Of a stretch of DNA of 9,761 nt, positions 1-9,761 are shown piece after piece. The notes beneath the pieces are model-generated. The model ran no database searches and was not told the origin of the DNA. It saw only the letters and a list, made by a program, of their open reading frames with translations. The stretch covers positions 1 to 9,761 of the forward strand of contig JAJYIC010000068.1 in assembly GCA_021790295.1 (NCBI GenBank), in the 5' to 3' direction. The first letter of the stretch is position 1. The number at the start of each line of letters is the position of its first letter. A program made the position numbers and the translations under genes. The stretch is from Pseudomonadota bacterium. Lineage in GTDB: Bacteria > Pseudomonadota > Alphaproteobacteria > ATCC43930 > CGMCC-115725.

Positions 1-4013
<4,013 letters not shown>

Positions 4014-4124
4014 GAACGACCCCTTTTTAGAACCGGCGCGCGGCCTGAGGCGCCTTTGCCGGGGCGCCCGGCGCCCTCGGCGCGCGCAACTGTTCCCATT
4101 TCAGTTCTCGGTTGCGCCGCCCGC
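4014..4124 (-). other. rpoB-rpoC spacer with one GC-rich hairpin
   Basis: The 111 bases between the rpoB stop (TGA) and rpoC start hold a perfect six-base-pair inverted repeat at 4062-4076 (GGGCGC, loop CGG, GCGCCC on the minus strand). No T-run follows it, so it is not a standard intrinsic terminator. No promoter is evident. A 29-codon ATG frame in the spacer ends in a TGA overlapping the rpoC ATG, but it has no clear ribosome binding site and a composition like random GC-rich DNA. Confidence 0.6.
4020..4025 (-). promoter_or_regulatory. Ribosome binding site of rpoC
   Basis: On the minus strand the spacer ends AAAAAGGGG, then six bases, then ATG. AAGGGG differs from AAGGAG at one base. It supports ATG 4013 rather than the internal ATG four codons later, which lacks such a site. 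Confidence 0.7.
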
Positions 4125-7100
4125 TCAATAGCCGCGCTGTTCGAGTTCGACATTGAGACCAAGCGAACGCAATTCCTTGACGAGCACGTTGAAGGATTCG
4201 GGGATGCCGGCCTCGAAATTGTCGTCGCCGCGCACGATCGCCTCGTAAACCTTGGTGCGGCCGGAGACGTCGTCCGATTTGACCGTCAGCATCTCCTGCA
4301 GCGTATAGGCCGAACCGTAGGCTTCGAGCGCCCACACCTCCATCTCGCCAAAACGCTGGCCGCCGAACTGGGCCTTGCCGCCCAGAGGCTGCTGCGTGAC
4401 GAGGCTGTAAGGACCGATGGAGCGGGCATGGATCTTGTCGTCGACAAGATGGTGCAGCTTCATCATGTAGATATACCCGACCGTCACCTTGCGGTCGAAC
4501 GCTTCGCCCGTGCGCCCGTCGACGAGCCTCACCTGACCCGAAGCGGAAAGGCCCGCCCGCGCCAGCATCGCGTGAATGTCCTCTTCGCGCGCGCCGTCGA
4601 AGACGGGGCTTGCCATCGGCACCCCGCGCGCGAGCTGCCCGGCGAGAGCGGCCAGTTCCTCTTCGCTCAAATCGGCGATGCCCGCCCCTTCGGGGCCGTC
4701 ATAGATCTCGCCGAGAAAAGCGCCGAGGGCGCCGTTCCCTGCTCCGCGCCCGAGTTCCCCGACGATCTCGCCGATGCGCCGCCCGAGGCCGGCCGCGGCC
4801 CAGCCGAGATGGGTTTCGAGGATCTGGCCGACATTCATGCGGCTCGGCACGCCCAAAGGATTGAGGACGATGTCGACGGGGGTTCCGTCGTCGAGATAAG
4901 GCATGTCCTCGACCGGCAGGATCAGCGAGATCACCCCTTTGTTGCCGTGCCGTCCGGCCATCTTGTCGCCCGGTTGCAGCTTTCGTTTTACGGCGACGAA
5001 GACCTTGACCATGTTCATCACCCCGGGCGGCAACTCGTCGCCGCGCTGGAGCTTTTCGACCTTGCTTTCAAAGCGCGCCTTGAGCCGCGCTTCGGCCTCT
5101 TCCATCTCTTTTTTCAACGCCTCGATAAGGGCCATCTTGGCGTCGTCGCGGATGGAGATCTGGCGCCATTGGCCGGGGTGCACTTCGGCAAGGGCGGCCT
5201 CGCTCAAAAGGGTCCCCGATTTGAGCCCTTTGGGGCCTCCGACTGCGGTTTCGCCCAAGAGAAGCGCTTTCAAGCGGGCGTTGAAGCTGCGTTCGAGGAT
5301 CTTGCTTTCGTCGCTTCGATCCTTTGCCAGCCTTTCGATCTCCGCATGCTCGATGGCAAGAGCGCGCGCATCCTTTTCGACGCCGCGCCGGGAAAACACG
5401 CGCACCTCGACGATGGTCCCCGAAACCCCCGGCGGCACGCGCAAAGAGGTATCGCGCACATCGCTCGCCTTTTCCCCGAAGATGGCGCGCAAAAGCTTTT
5501 CCTCGGGGGTCATCGGCGACTCGCCTTTGGGCGTCACCTTGCCGACGAGAATGTCTCCGGCCTTGACCTCGGCGCCGAGAGAGACGATCCCCGCCTCGTC
5601 GAGGTTTTTGAGCGCCTCTTCGCCGACATTGGGGATGTCGCGGGTGATCTCTTCCTGGCCGAGCTTCGTGTCGCGCGCCATCACCTCGAATTCCTCGATA
5701 TGGATCGACGTGAAGACGTCCTCGGAGACGACCCGCTCGGAGACGAGGATCGAATCCTCGAAATTGTAACCGTTCCACGGCATGAAGGCGACGAGGACAT
5801 TGCGTCCGAGAGCCAGTTCGCCGAGTTCGGTCGAAGGACCGTCGGCGATGATCTCCCCCGCCTCGACCGCATCGCCGACCCGAACGAGAGGCCTTTGCGT
5901 GATGCAGGTGTTCTGGTTCGAACGCTGGAATTTCGCCAGGTTGTAGATGTCGACCCCGACCGTCCCCGGGTCCCCGCGCAGTTCGCGGGGCGCCGCGCCG
6001 GGATCGGCCGGCTCGCTCGCGCGGATGACGATGCGCGTGGCGTCGACCTGATCGACGATCCCCGAACGCCGCGCGATGATGGTGACGCCGCTGTCCCGCG
6101 CCACCGTCTCCTCCATCCCGGTGCCGATCAGAGGAGCCTCGGCGCGGATCAAAGGCACCGCCTGGCGCTGCATGTTGGAGCCCATGAGCGCGCGGTTGGC
6201 GTCGTCGTTTTCGAGAAAGGGGATGAGGGCCGCGGCCACGGAAACGATCTGCTTTGGCGAAACGTCGATGAGGTCGATGTCGCGCGGCTGCAACAGGACG
6301 AACTCGCCGCCTTTGCGGCAATTGACGAGTTCGGCCGAAATCCGCCCTTCGCCGTCGGTTTCGACATTCGCCTGGGCGATCGCGAACTGGCCTTCTTCCA
6401 TGGCCGAAAGATAGACCACCTCGTCGCTCACCCGGCCTTCCGAGACCTTGCGATACGGGCTTTCGATAAAGCCGTACTGGTTGACCCGGGCATAGGTCGC
6501 AAGGCTGTTGATGAGCCCGATATTCGGGCCCTCGGGGGTCTCGATCGGGCAGATGCGGCCATAATGAGTGGGGTGAACGTCGCGCACCTCGAAGCCCGCG
6601 CGCTCGCGCGTCAGCCCTCCCGGACCGAGCGCCGAAAGGCGGCGCTTATGAGTGATTTCCGAAAGCGGGTTGGTCTGGTCCATAAACTGCGAGAGCTGAG
6701 AGGAGCCGAAAAACTCGCGCACCGCCGCCGCCGCCGGCTTTGCATTGATAAGGTCGTGCGGCATCACGGTGTCGATCTCAACCGAACTCATGCGTTCGCG
6801 GATCGCGCGCTCCATGCGCAAAAGGCCGATCCGGTACTGGTTTTCCATCAGTTCTCCGACCGAACGCACGCGGCGGTTGCCGAGATGGTCGATATCGTCG
6901 ATCTCCCCTTTCCCGTCTTTGAGGAGAACCAGCACTTTGAGGATCGCGAGGATGTCGCTTTTGCGCAGGATGCGCACCGAATCCTCGGTTTTGAGGCCGA
7001 GACGCGCGTTCATCTTGACCCGTCCGACCGCCGAAAGGTCGTACCGTTCGGGGTCGAAAAAGAGGCTTTCGAAAAGCGTCTCGGCGCTTTCGAGAGTGGG

Positions 7101-8321
7101 CGGTTCGCCCGGACGCATGACGCGGTAGATGTCGATGAGCGCGTCCTCGCGCGTCGCGTTCTTGTCGATGGCGAGGGTGTGGCGGACGTAAGGGCCGACC
7201 GCGATATGGTCGATGTCGAGAACGGGAAGCTCCTCGACGCCGCGTTCGGCGAGAGCGGAAAGAGCCTCCCCGGTGATCTCGTCTCCGGCTTCGAAGAGGA
7301 CTTCGCCCGTTTGTTCGTCGATGAGATCGGCGGCGAAATAGCGCCCGACCAGATCCTCTTCGCGCACGAGGATGTCGGTCAAACCCTGCGCCTTGAGGCG
7401 CTGGGCGATCCGCGCCGTCAGGCGCTCGCCGGCGGCGAGAACCACTTCACCGGTGCGCGCGTCGCAAAGATCGACGGCGAGCTTGCCTTTCGGCTGCTCA
7501 TCCGTAAAAGGCGTCATCCATCCTTTGCCGCCGCGGCGGTAAAGGATCGTCCGGTAAAAGGCGGCGAGGATCTCCTCTTTCGACATGCCGGCGGCTTCCC
7601 CGGCGACAAGAGGCTTTCCTTCGGTCTTGCGCCGGGCGCGCAGCTCTTCGGTCACGGCGCCGTCGAGAGCCATGAGGAGGGTCGTCGCCGGAAGCTTGCG
7701 GCGGCGGTCGACGCGCACATAGATCAAGTCCTTGGCGTCGAACTCGAAATCGAGCCAGGAACCGCGATAGGGAATGACTCGGGCGGCATAAAGGATCTTT
7801 CCCGAGGAATGCGTCTTGCCTTTGTCGTGGTCGAAAAAGACGCCGGGGCTTCGGTGCATCTGCGAGACGATGACGCGCTCCGTGCCGTTGACGATAAAGG
7901 TGCCGTTCGCGGTCATCAAAGGCATGTCGCCCATGTAGACGTCCTGCTCTTTGATGTCGCGGATCTCGCGAAATCCGGTGTCTTCATCGACGTCCCAGAC
8001 GACGAGGCGCAAAGTGACTTTGAGAGGGGCCGCATAAGTGATGCCGCGCTGCTGGCACTCGTCGACCTCGTATTTCGGCGCTTCGAGTTCGTAACGGACG
8101 AATTCGAGCTGCGCCCGGTCGGAAAAGTCGCGGATCGGAAACACCGACCGGAAGACCTCCTGAAGGCCGCTCTCGGCGCGCGCTTCGGCGGCGACGTCCA
8201 TTTGCAGGAAATAGTCGTACGAGCTTTTCTGCACCTCGATCAGGTTCGGCATCGGCGCCACTTCGGCGATGCGCCCGAAGCGTTTGCGAATGCGCCGTTT
8301 GCCTGCAAAAGATAAGGTCAT
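4125..8321 (-). CDS. rpoB: DNA-directed RNA polymerase subunit beta
   Basis: Second catalytic subunit of RNA polymerase; with beta prime it forms the active centre and the RNA-exit and DNA channels. 1398 residues, full length for an alphaproteobacterium (E. coli has 1342). Start ATG 8321 has AAGGAG five bases upstream, and the N-terminus (GKRRIRKRFG, then MPNLIEVQKSSYD) fits the family. Residues about 225-370 correspond to the lineage insertion SI1 and contain two 38-residue tandem repeats (282-319 and 330-367). The rifampicin-binding cluster lies near 540-565: D548, H558 and S563 correspond to E. coli D516, H526 and S531 and are wild type, so sensitivity is expected. Active-centre residues include NFED (853-856), K1120 and K1128 (E. 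coli K1065, K1073). A helical charged stretch at about 980-1095 lies at the SI2 region. The C-terminal clamp sequence with LQEMLTVKSDDVSGR is intact. The third codon is TTA, the only TTA, CTA or TCA before the stop codon. Confidence 0.99.
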   Translation of the reverse strand: MTLSFAGKRRIRKRFGRIAEVAPMPNLIEVQKSSYDYFLQMDVAAEARAESGLQEVFRSVFPIRDFSDRAQLEFVRYELEAPKYEVDECQQRGITYAAPLKVTLRLVVWDVDEDTGFREIRDIKEQDVYMGDMPLMTANGTFIVNGTERVIVSQMHRSPGVFFDHDKGKTHSSGKILYAARVIPYRGSWLDFEFDAKDLIYVRVDRRRKLPATTLLMALDGAVTEELRARRKTEGKPLVAGEAAGMSKEEILAAFYRTILYRRGGKGWMTPFTDEQPKGKLAVDLCDARTGEVVLAAGERLTARIAQRLKAQGLTDILVREEDLVGRYFAADLIDEQTGEVLFEAGDEITGEALSALAERGVEELPVLDIDHIAVGPYVRHTLAIDKNATREDALIDIYRVMRPGEPPTLESAETLFESLFFDPERYDLSAVGRVKMNARLGLKTEDSVRILRKSDILAILKVLVLLKDGKGEIDDIDHLGNRRVRSVGELMENQYRIGLLRMERAIRERMSSVEIDTVMPHDLINAKPAAAAVREFFGSSQLSQFMDQTNPLSEITHKRRLSALGPGGLTRERAGFEVRDVHPTHYGRICPIETPEGPNIGLINSLATYARVNQYGFIESPYRKVSEGRVSDEVVYLSAMEEGQFAIAQANVETDGEGRISAELVNCRKGGEFVLLQPRDIDLIDVSPKQIVSVAAALIPFLENDDANRALMGSNMQRQAVPLIRAEAPLIGTGMEETVARDSGVTIIARRSGIVDQVDATRIVIRASEPADPGAAPRELRGDPGTVGVDIYNLAKFQRSNQNTCITQRPLVRVGDAVEAGEIIADGPSTELGELALGRNVLVAFMPWNGYNFEDSILVSERVVSEDVFTSIHIEEFEVMARDTKLGQEEITRDIPNVGEEALKNLDEAGIVSLGAEVKAGDILVGKVTPKGESPMTPEEKLLRAIFGEKASDVRDTSLRVPPGVSGTIVEVRVFSRRGVEKDARALAIEHAEIERLAKDRSDESKILERSFNARLKALLLGETAVGGPKGLKSGTLLSEAALAEVHPGQWRQISIRDDAKMALIEALKKEMEEAEARLKARFESKVEKLQRGDELPPGVMNMVKVFVAVKRKLQPGDKMAGRHGNKGVISLILPVEDMPYLDDGTPVDIVLNPLGVPSRMNVGQILETHLGWAAAGLGRRIGEIVGELGRGAGNGALGAFLGEIYDGPEGAGIADLSEEELAALAGQLARGVPMASPVFDGAREEDIHAMLARAGLSASGQVRLVDGRTGEAFDRKVTVGYIYMMKLHHLVDDKIHARSIGPYSLVTQQPLGGKAQFGGQRFGEMEVWALEAYGSAYTLQEMLTVKSDDVSGRTKVYEAIVRGDDNFEAGIPESFNVLVKELRSLGLNVELEQRGY

Positions 8322-8326
8322 CGATG

Positions 8327-8332
8327 CTCCTT
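8327..8332 (-). promoter_or_regulatory. Ribosome binding site of rpoB
   Basis: AAGGAG on the minus strand, five bases before the rpoB ATG. A near-perfect match to the anti-Shine-Dalgarno sequence; it fixes the start. It sits six bases downstream of the hairpin at 8339-8360, which therefore leaves the site exposed. Confidence 0.85.
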
Positions 8333-8338
8333 CATCCG

Positions 8339-8360
8339 GGGGCCTACACTCTTCGGCCCC
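8339..8360 (-). promoter_or_regulatory. Hairpin just upstream of rpoB ribosome binding site
   Basis: Perfect six-base-pair stem GGGGCC/GGCCCC with a ten-base loop on the minus strand. It ends six bases before the AAGGAG of rpoB. Possible mRNA structure affecting rpoB translation or stability; function is inferred only from position. Confidence 0.4.
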
Positions 8361-8386
8361 TTTGGTGTTTGGTGGCGGAGTCCCTC

Positions 8387-8404
8387 AACGCCCCGACGGG
8401 CGTT
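8387..8404 (-). promoter_or_regulatory. Short perfect hairpin in rpoB leader
   Basis: Seven-base-pair stem AACGCCC/GGGCGTT around a GTCG tetraloop. It lies between two other hairpins in the rplL-rpoB spacer. No T-run follows, so it is more likely an mRNA structural or processing element than a terminator. Confidence 0.4.
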
Positions 8405-8413
8405 CCTCCTCCG

Positions 8414-8439
8414 GGCGGTGCGGGCGCGCGCGCACCGCC
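8414..8439 (-). promoter_or_regulatory. Strong GC hairpin in rplL-rpoB spacer
   Basis: Perfect nine-base-pair stem GGCGGTGCG/CGCACCGCC around an eight-base loop, the strongest inverted repeat in the spacer. On the minus strand it is followed by GGAGGAGG rather than a T-run. A double-stranded stem at this position could serve as an RNase III processing site, by analogy with E. coli, but this is inference. Confidence 0.45.
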
Positions 8440-8574
8440 TTTCTCGCGGCGCCCATCCGCGCGCGACGGCAAAGCCCGGCGTGCGCGTCTTTTCCGCGCC
8501 CCGGTTTACGAGGGTCCGATCCTGTGGGCGGCGACGTGATCTCCCGCCCCTCTGCCGCAATTCTCCTCAGAGGC

Positions 8575-8958
8575 CTACCTTATTTCGACCGTCGCACCCG
8601 CCTCTTCAAGCTGCTTTTTGATTTTTGCCGCCTCCTCTTTGTTGACGCCTTCCTTGACCGGCTTCGGCGCCGCCTCGACAAGGTCTTTCGCCTCTTTGAG
8701 GCCGAGCCCGGAAATCGCACGGACTTCCTTGATAACATTTATCTTTTTTTCGCCGATGACGGCCAGGATGACGTCGAATTCGGTCTTTTCCGGAGCAGCC
8801 TCGGCGGCAACCGCCGCGGCCGCGCCGCCTGCGGCCGCGACCACCGTCGGCGCGGCTGCGGAGACGCCCCATTTCTCTTCGAGAAGGCGCGTCAACTGCA
8901 CCACCTCGATGACGCTCAACGCCGAGAGATCCTCGACGTATTTTGCCAAATCCGCCAT
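8575..8958 (-). CDS. rplL: 50S ribosomal protein L7/L12
   Basis: Flexible stalk protein of the large subunit; dimers bind the L10 C-terminus and recruit translation GTPases (EF-Tu, EF-G, IF2). 127 residues, the usual length. The N-terminal dimerisation and L10-binding helices cover about 1-32 (MADLAKYVEDLSAL to EEKWGVS). An Ala-rich hinge spans about 34-56. The C-terminal factor-binding domain runs from about 58 to 127, with the conserved GLGLKEAKDLVE segment at 84-95 and KPVKEGV at 99-105. Start ATG 8958 was chosen over an in-frame ATG eight codons upstream because GAGGAG lies seven bases before it and MADL is the family N-terminus. Lies 59 bases after rplJ and ends in TAG. Confidence 0.98.
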   Translation of the reverse strand: MADLAKYVEDLSALSVIEVVQLTRLLEEKWGVSAAAPTVVAAAGGAAAAVAAEAAPEKTEFDVILAVIGEKKINVIKEVRAISGLGLKEAKDLVEAAPKPVKEGVNKEEAAKIKKQLEEAGATVEIR

Positions 8959-8965
8959 TCTGTTG

Positions 8966-8971
8966 CTCCTC
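8966..8971 (-). promoter_or_regulatory. Ribosome binding site of rplL
   Basis: GAGGAG on the minus strand, seven bases upstream of ATG 8958. A strong site, in keeping with the need to make more L7/L12 (several copies per ribosome) than L10. It decides the start over the upstream ATG at 8982. Confidence 0.8.
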
Positions 8972-9017
8972 GTTTCGGGCAAAGGGGGTGAAAGCGTTTA
9001 TCTGAAGAAGGCTTCCT

Positions 9018-9557
9018 TCAAGGCTCGGCCGAGGCCGGGGCGCTCTCGTCCTGAGCCTTGCCATAAGCGGCGAGAAGGCGCGCCATCCCCGCCGCCGGCG
9101 TCGCGAGCAATACCGCAAGCCGCGCCTCGGGAGCGCGCAAGGTGCCGAGAAGACGGCTGCGCGCTTCATCGAGCGAGGGCATCGAGGCAAGCTCCTTGAC
9201 CTCCGCCGCATCGAGCCCTTTTTGGCCGAGGCCGCCGCCGAGGATCGTCAGCTTGCCGTTGCGGTTGGAAAATTCGACCACCACCTTGGCCGCGGCGACG
9301 GCGTCACCCGAATAGGCGATCGCCGTCGGTCCCGTAAAAAGAGGCGACAGATGGGCAAAAGCCGTCTCGGCGAGGGCGCGGCGGGCAAGGCGGTTTTTGG
9401 TCACCCGAAAACCCGCTCCGGCGTTTCGCATCTGCCGGCGCAATTCGCTGACTTCAGCGACGGTAAGCCCCGCCTGCCTGGTCACCACCACGCACAGATT
9501 GCGGTCGAGGACCCGGTGCAGGCCGAGAACGATCTCCTCTTTTCTTTTCCGCTCCAC
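9018..9557 (-). CDS. rplJ: 50S ribosomal protein L10
   Basis: Base of the factor-binding stalk: the N-terminal domain binds 23S rRNA beside L11, and the C-terminal helix carries L7/L12 dimers. In E. coli the L10-L7/L12 complex also represses its own mRNA. From GTG 9557 the protein has 179 residues, close to the usual 165-175. Family segments are visible: AGLTV (29-33), VTKNRLARRAL (52-62), GPTAIAY (76-82), and a C-terminal helical part from about 128 onward. The longer frame from ATG 9632 would add 25 residues with no family resemblance, whereas VERKRKEE matches the usual (M)DRxxK start and has GGAG six bases before it. The C-terminal tail after residue 168 is Ala/Ser/Glu-rich and variable. 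Ends in TGA, 59 bases before rplL. Confidence 0.95.
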   Translation of the reverse strand: MERKRKEEIVLGLHRVLDRNLCVVVTRQAGLTVAEVSELRRQMRNAGAGFRVTKNRLARRALAETAFAHLSPLFTGPTAIAYSGDAVAAAKVVVEFSNRNGKLTILGGGLGQKGLDAAEVKELASMPSLDEARSRLLGTLRAPEARLAVLLATPAAGMARLLAAYGKAQDESAPASAEP

Positions 9558-9560
9558 TCT

Positions 9561-9567
9561 CTTCTCC
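9561..9567 (-). promoter_or_regulatory. Ribosome binding site of rplJ
   Basis: GGAGAAG on the minus strand; the GGAG ends six bases before GTG 9557. This site and the protein alignment together choose the GTG start over the upstream ATG at 9632. Confidence 0.7.
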
Positions 9568-9630
9568 GAACCCTTTGCGCAAGCCTTCCCCGCCCGCGGC
9601 GAAAGGCGAAGCGAGCCCCGCCCGGCAGCC

Positions 9631-9646
9631 AAAACCCCTATTGGGG
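9631..9646 (-). terminator. Possible small attenuator after rplA
   Basis: Three bases after the rplA stop codon region, the minus strand reads CCCC AATA GGGG followed at once by TTTT. A four-base-pair GC stem with a four-base T-run is weak for a full terminator but could cause partial termination or pausing between rplA and rplJ. It may also be chance in GC-rich DNA. Confidence 0.25.
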
Positions 9647-9649
9647 GCG

Positions 9650-9761
9650 CTACTCTTCGGCGAGGCCCGAAAACTCGACCTTGAGGCCCGGGCCCATGGA
9701 CGAACTGAGGCTCACTTTGCGGATGTAGGTGCCTTTCACCCCGCTCGGCCTCGATCGCGTG
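9650..9761 (-). CDS. rplA: 50S ribosomal protein L1, C-terminal end only
   Basis: Only the last 36 residues and the TAG stop lie in the window; the gene continues past the right edge. The visible part contains RPSGVKGTYIRKVSLSSSMG followed by PGLKVEF, the typical end of L1 (compare GVYIKKVSISTTMG in E. coli). L1 forms the mobile stalk at the tRNA exit site and in E. coli represses translation of rplKA. Its place just upstream of rplJ fits the rplKAJL-rpoBC order; rplK should lie beyond the window. Confidence 0.93.
   Translation of the reverse strand, partial: TRSRPSGVKGTYIRKVSLSSSMGPGLKVEFSGLAEE

Larger units (their letters stand above)
8322..8574 (-). other. rplL-rpoB spacer, 253 bases, no supported gene
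   Basis: This gap separates the ribosomal-protein half from the polymerase half of the operon. It holds several inverted repeats (8339-8360, 8387-8404, 8414-8439, and a looser one at 8549-8573 just after the rplL stop) but no T-run of a standard terminator. In E. coli the equivalent gap carries a partial attenuator and an RNase III cleavage hairpin; a similar role here is inference. I see no convincing promoter. An 80-codon frame spans most of the gap and ends in a TGA overlapping the rpoB ATG, but it is extremely arginine-rich and looks like noncoding GC-rich sequence. Confidence 0.55.
9558..9649 (-). promoter_or_regulatory. rplA-rplJ spacer, probable rplJ mRNA leader
   Basis: These 92 bases lie where the L10-binding autoregulatory leader sits in other bacteria. 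The sequence is GC-rich, with two copies of GGGCGGGG on the minus strand and a possible imperfect stem between GCTTCGCC and GGCGGGGAAGGC. I cannot confirm the L10 leader fold by eye. No promoter is evident. Confidence 0.35.

Noticed and set aside
8318..8560. 80-codon minus-strand frame in the rplL-rpoB spacer ending at the rpoB ATG
   Set aside because: Extremely Arg-rich composition, no family resemblance, and it runs through the hairpin cluster; best read as noncoding leader.
8959..8982. Extended rplL start at ATG 8982
   Set aside because: The added MPETRSNR would cover the ribosome binding site of the well-supported MADL start.
9558..9632. Extended rplJ start at ATG 9632
   Set aside because: The extra 25 residues do not match L10, and GTG 9557 has a well-placed GGAG and the expected N-terminus.

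Overview
The window is one piece of a bacterial core operon, read entirely from the minus strand: end of rplA (L1), then rplJ (L10), rplL (L7/L12), rpoB (RNA polymerase beta) and most of rpoC (beta prime). This is the classic rplKAJL-rpoBC order. Both ends are cut: rplA lacks all but its last 36 residues, and rpoC runs off the left edge after 1337 residues. All five reading frames are intact as far as they can be seen.

The protein sequences point to an alphaproteobacterium. L7/L12, the N-terminus of beta and the N-terminus of beta prime (MNELMNIFGQ) have alphaproteobacterial wording, perhaps closest to Rhodospirillales-type lineages. The GC content is high, and the codons TTA, CTA and TCA are almost absent. 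Genus or family cannot be fixed by eye.

Layout from upstream (right) to downstream (left): rplA tail 9761-9650; a 92-base leader with a small hairpin plus T-run; rplJ 9557-9018 with a GTG start; a 59-base spacer; rplL 8958-8575; a 253-base spacer with several hairpins and no convincing gene; rpoB 8321-4125; a 111-base spacer with one GC hairpin; rpoC 4013 to the edge. Each of rplJ, rplL, rpoB and rpoC has a recognisable Shine-Dalgarno sequence 5-7 bases before its start. L1, L10 and L7/L12 form the L1 stalk and the factor-binding stalk of the 50S subunit. Beta and beta prime form the catalytic core of RNA polymerase.

No mobile element, CRISPR array, tRNA or rRNA is seen, and I find no new multi-gene system. 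The most notable point is an in-frame insertion of about 120 residues in beta prime (about residues 525-650), between the catalytic NADFDGD motif and the bridge helix. It is absent from E. coli and not in the alphaproteobacterial beta prime sequences I can recall. Lesser points are the hairpin cluster before rpoB, the possible attenuator after rplA, and a very long antisense open frame that codon bias explains.
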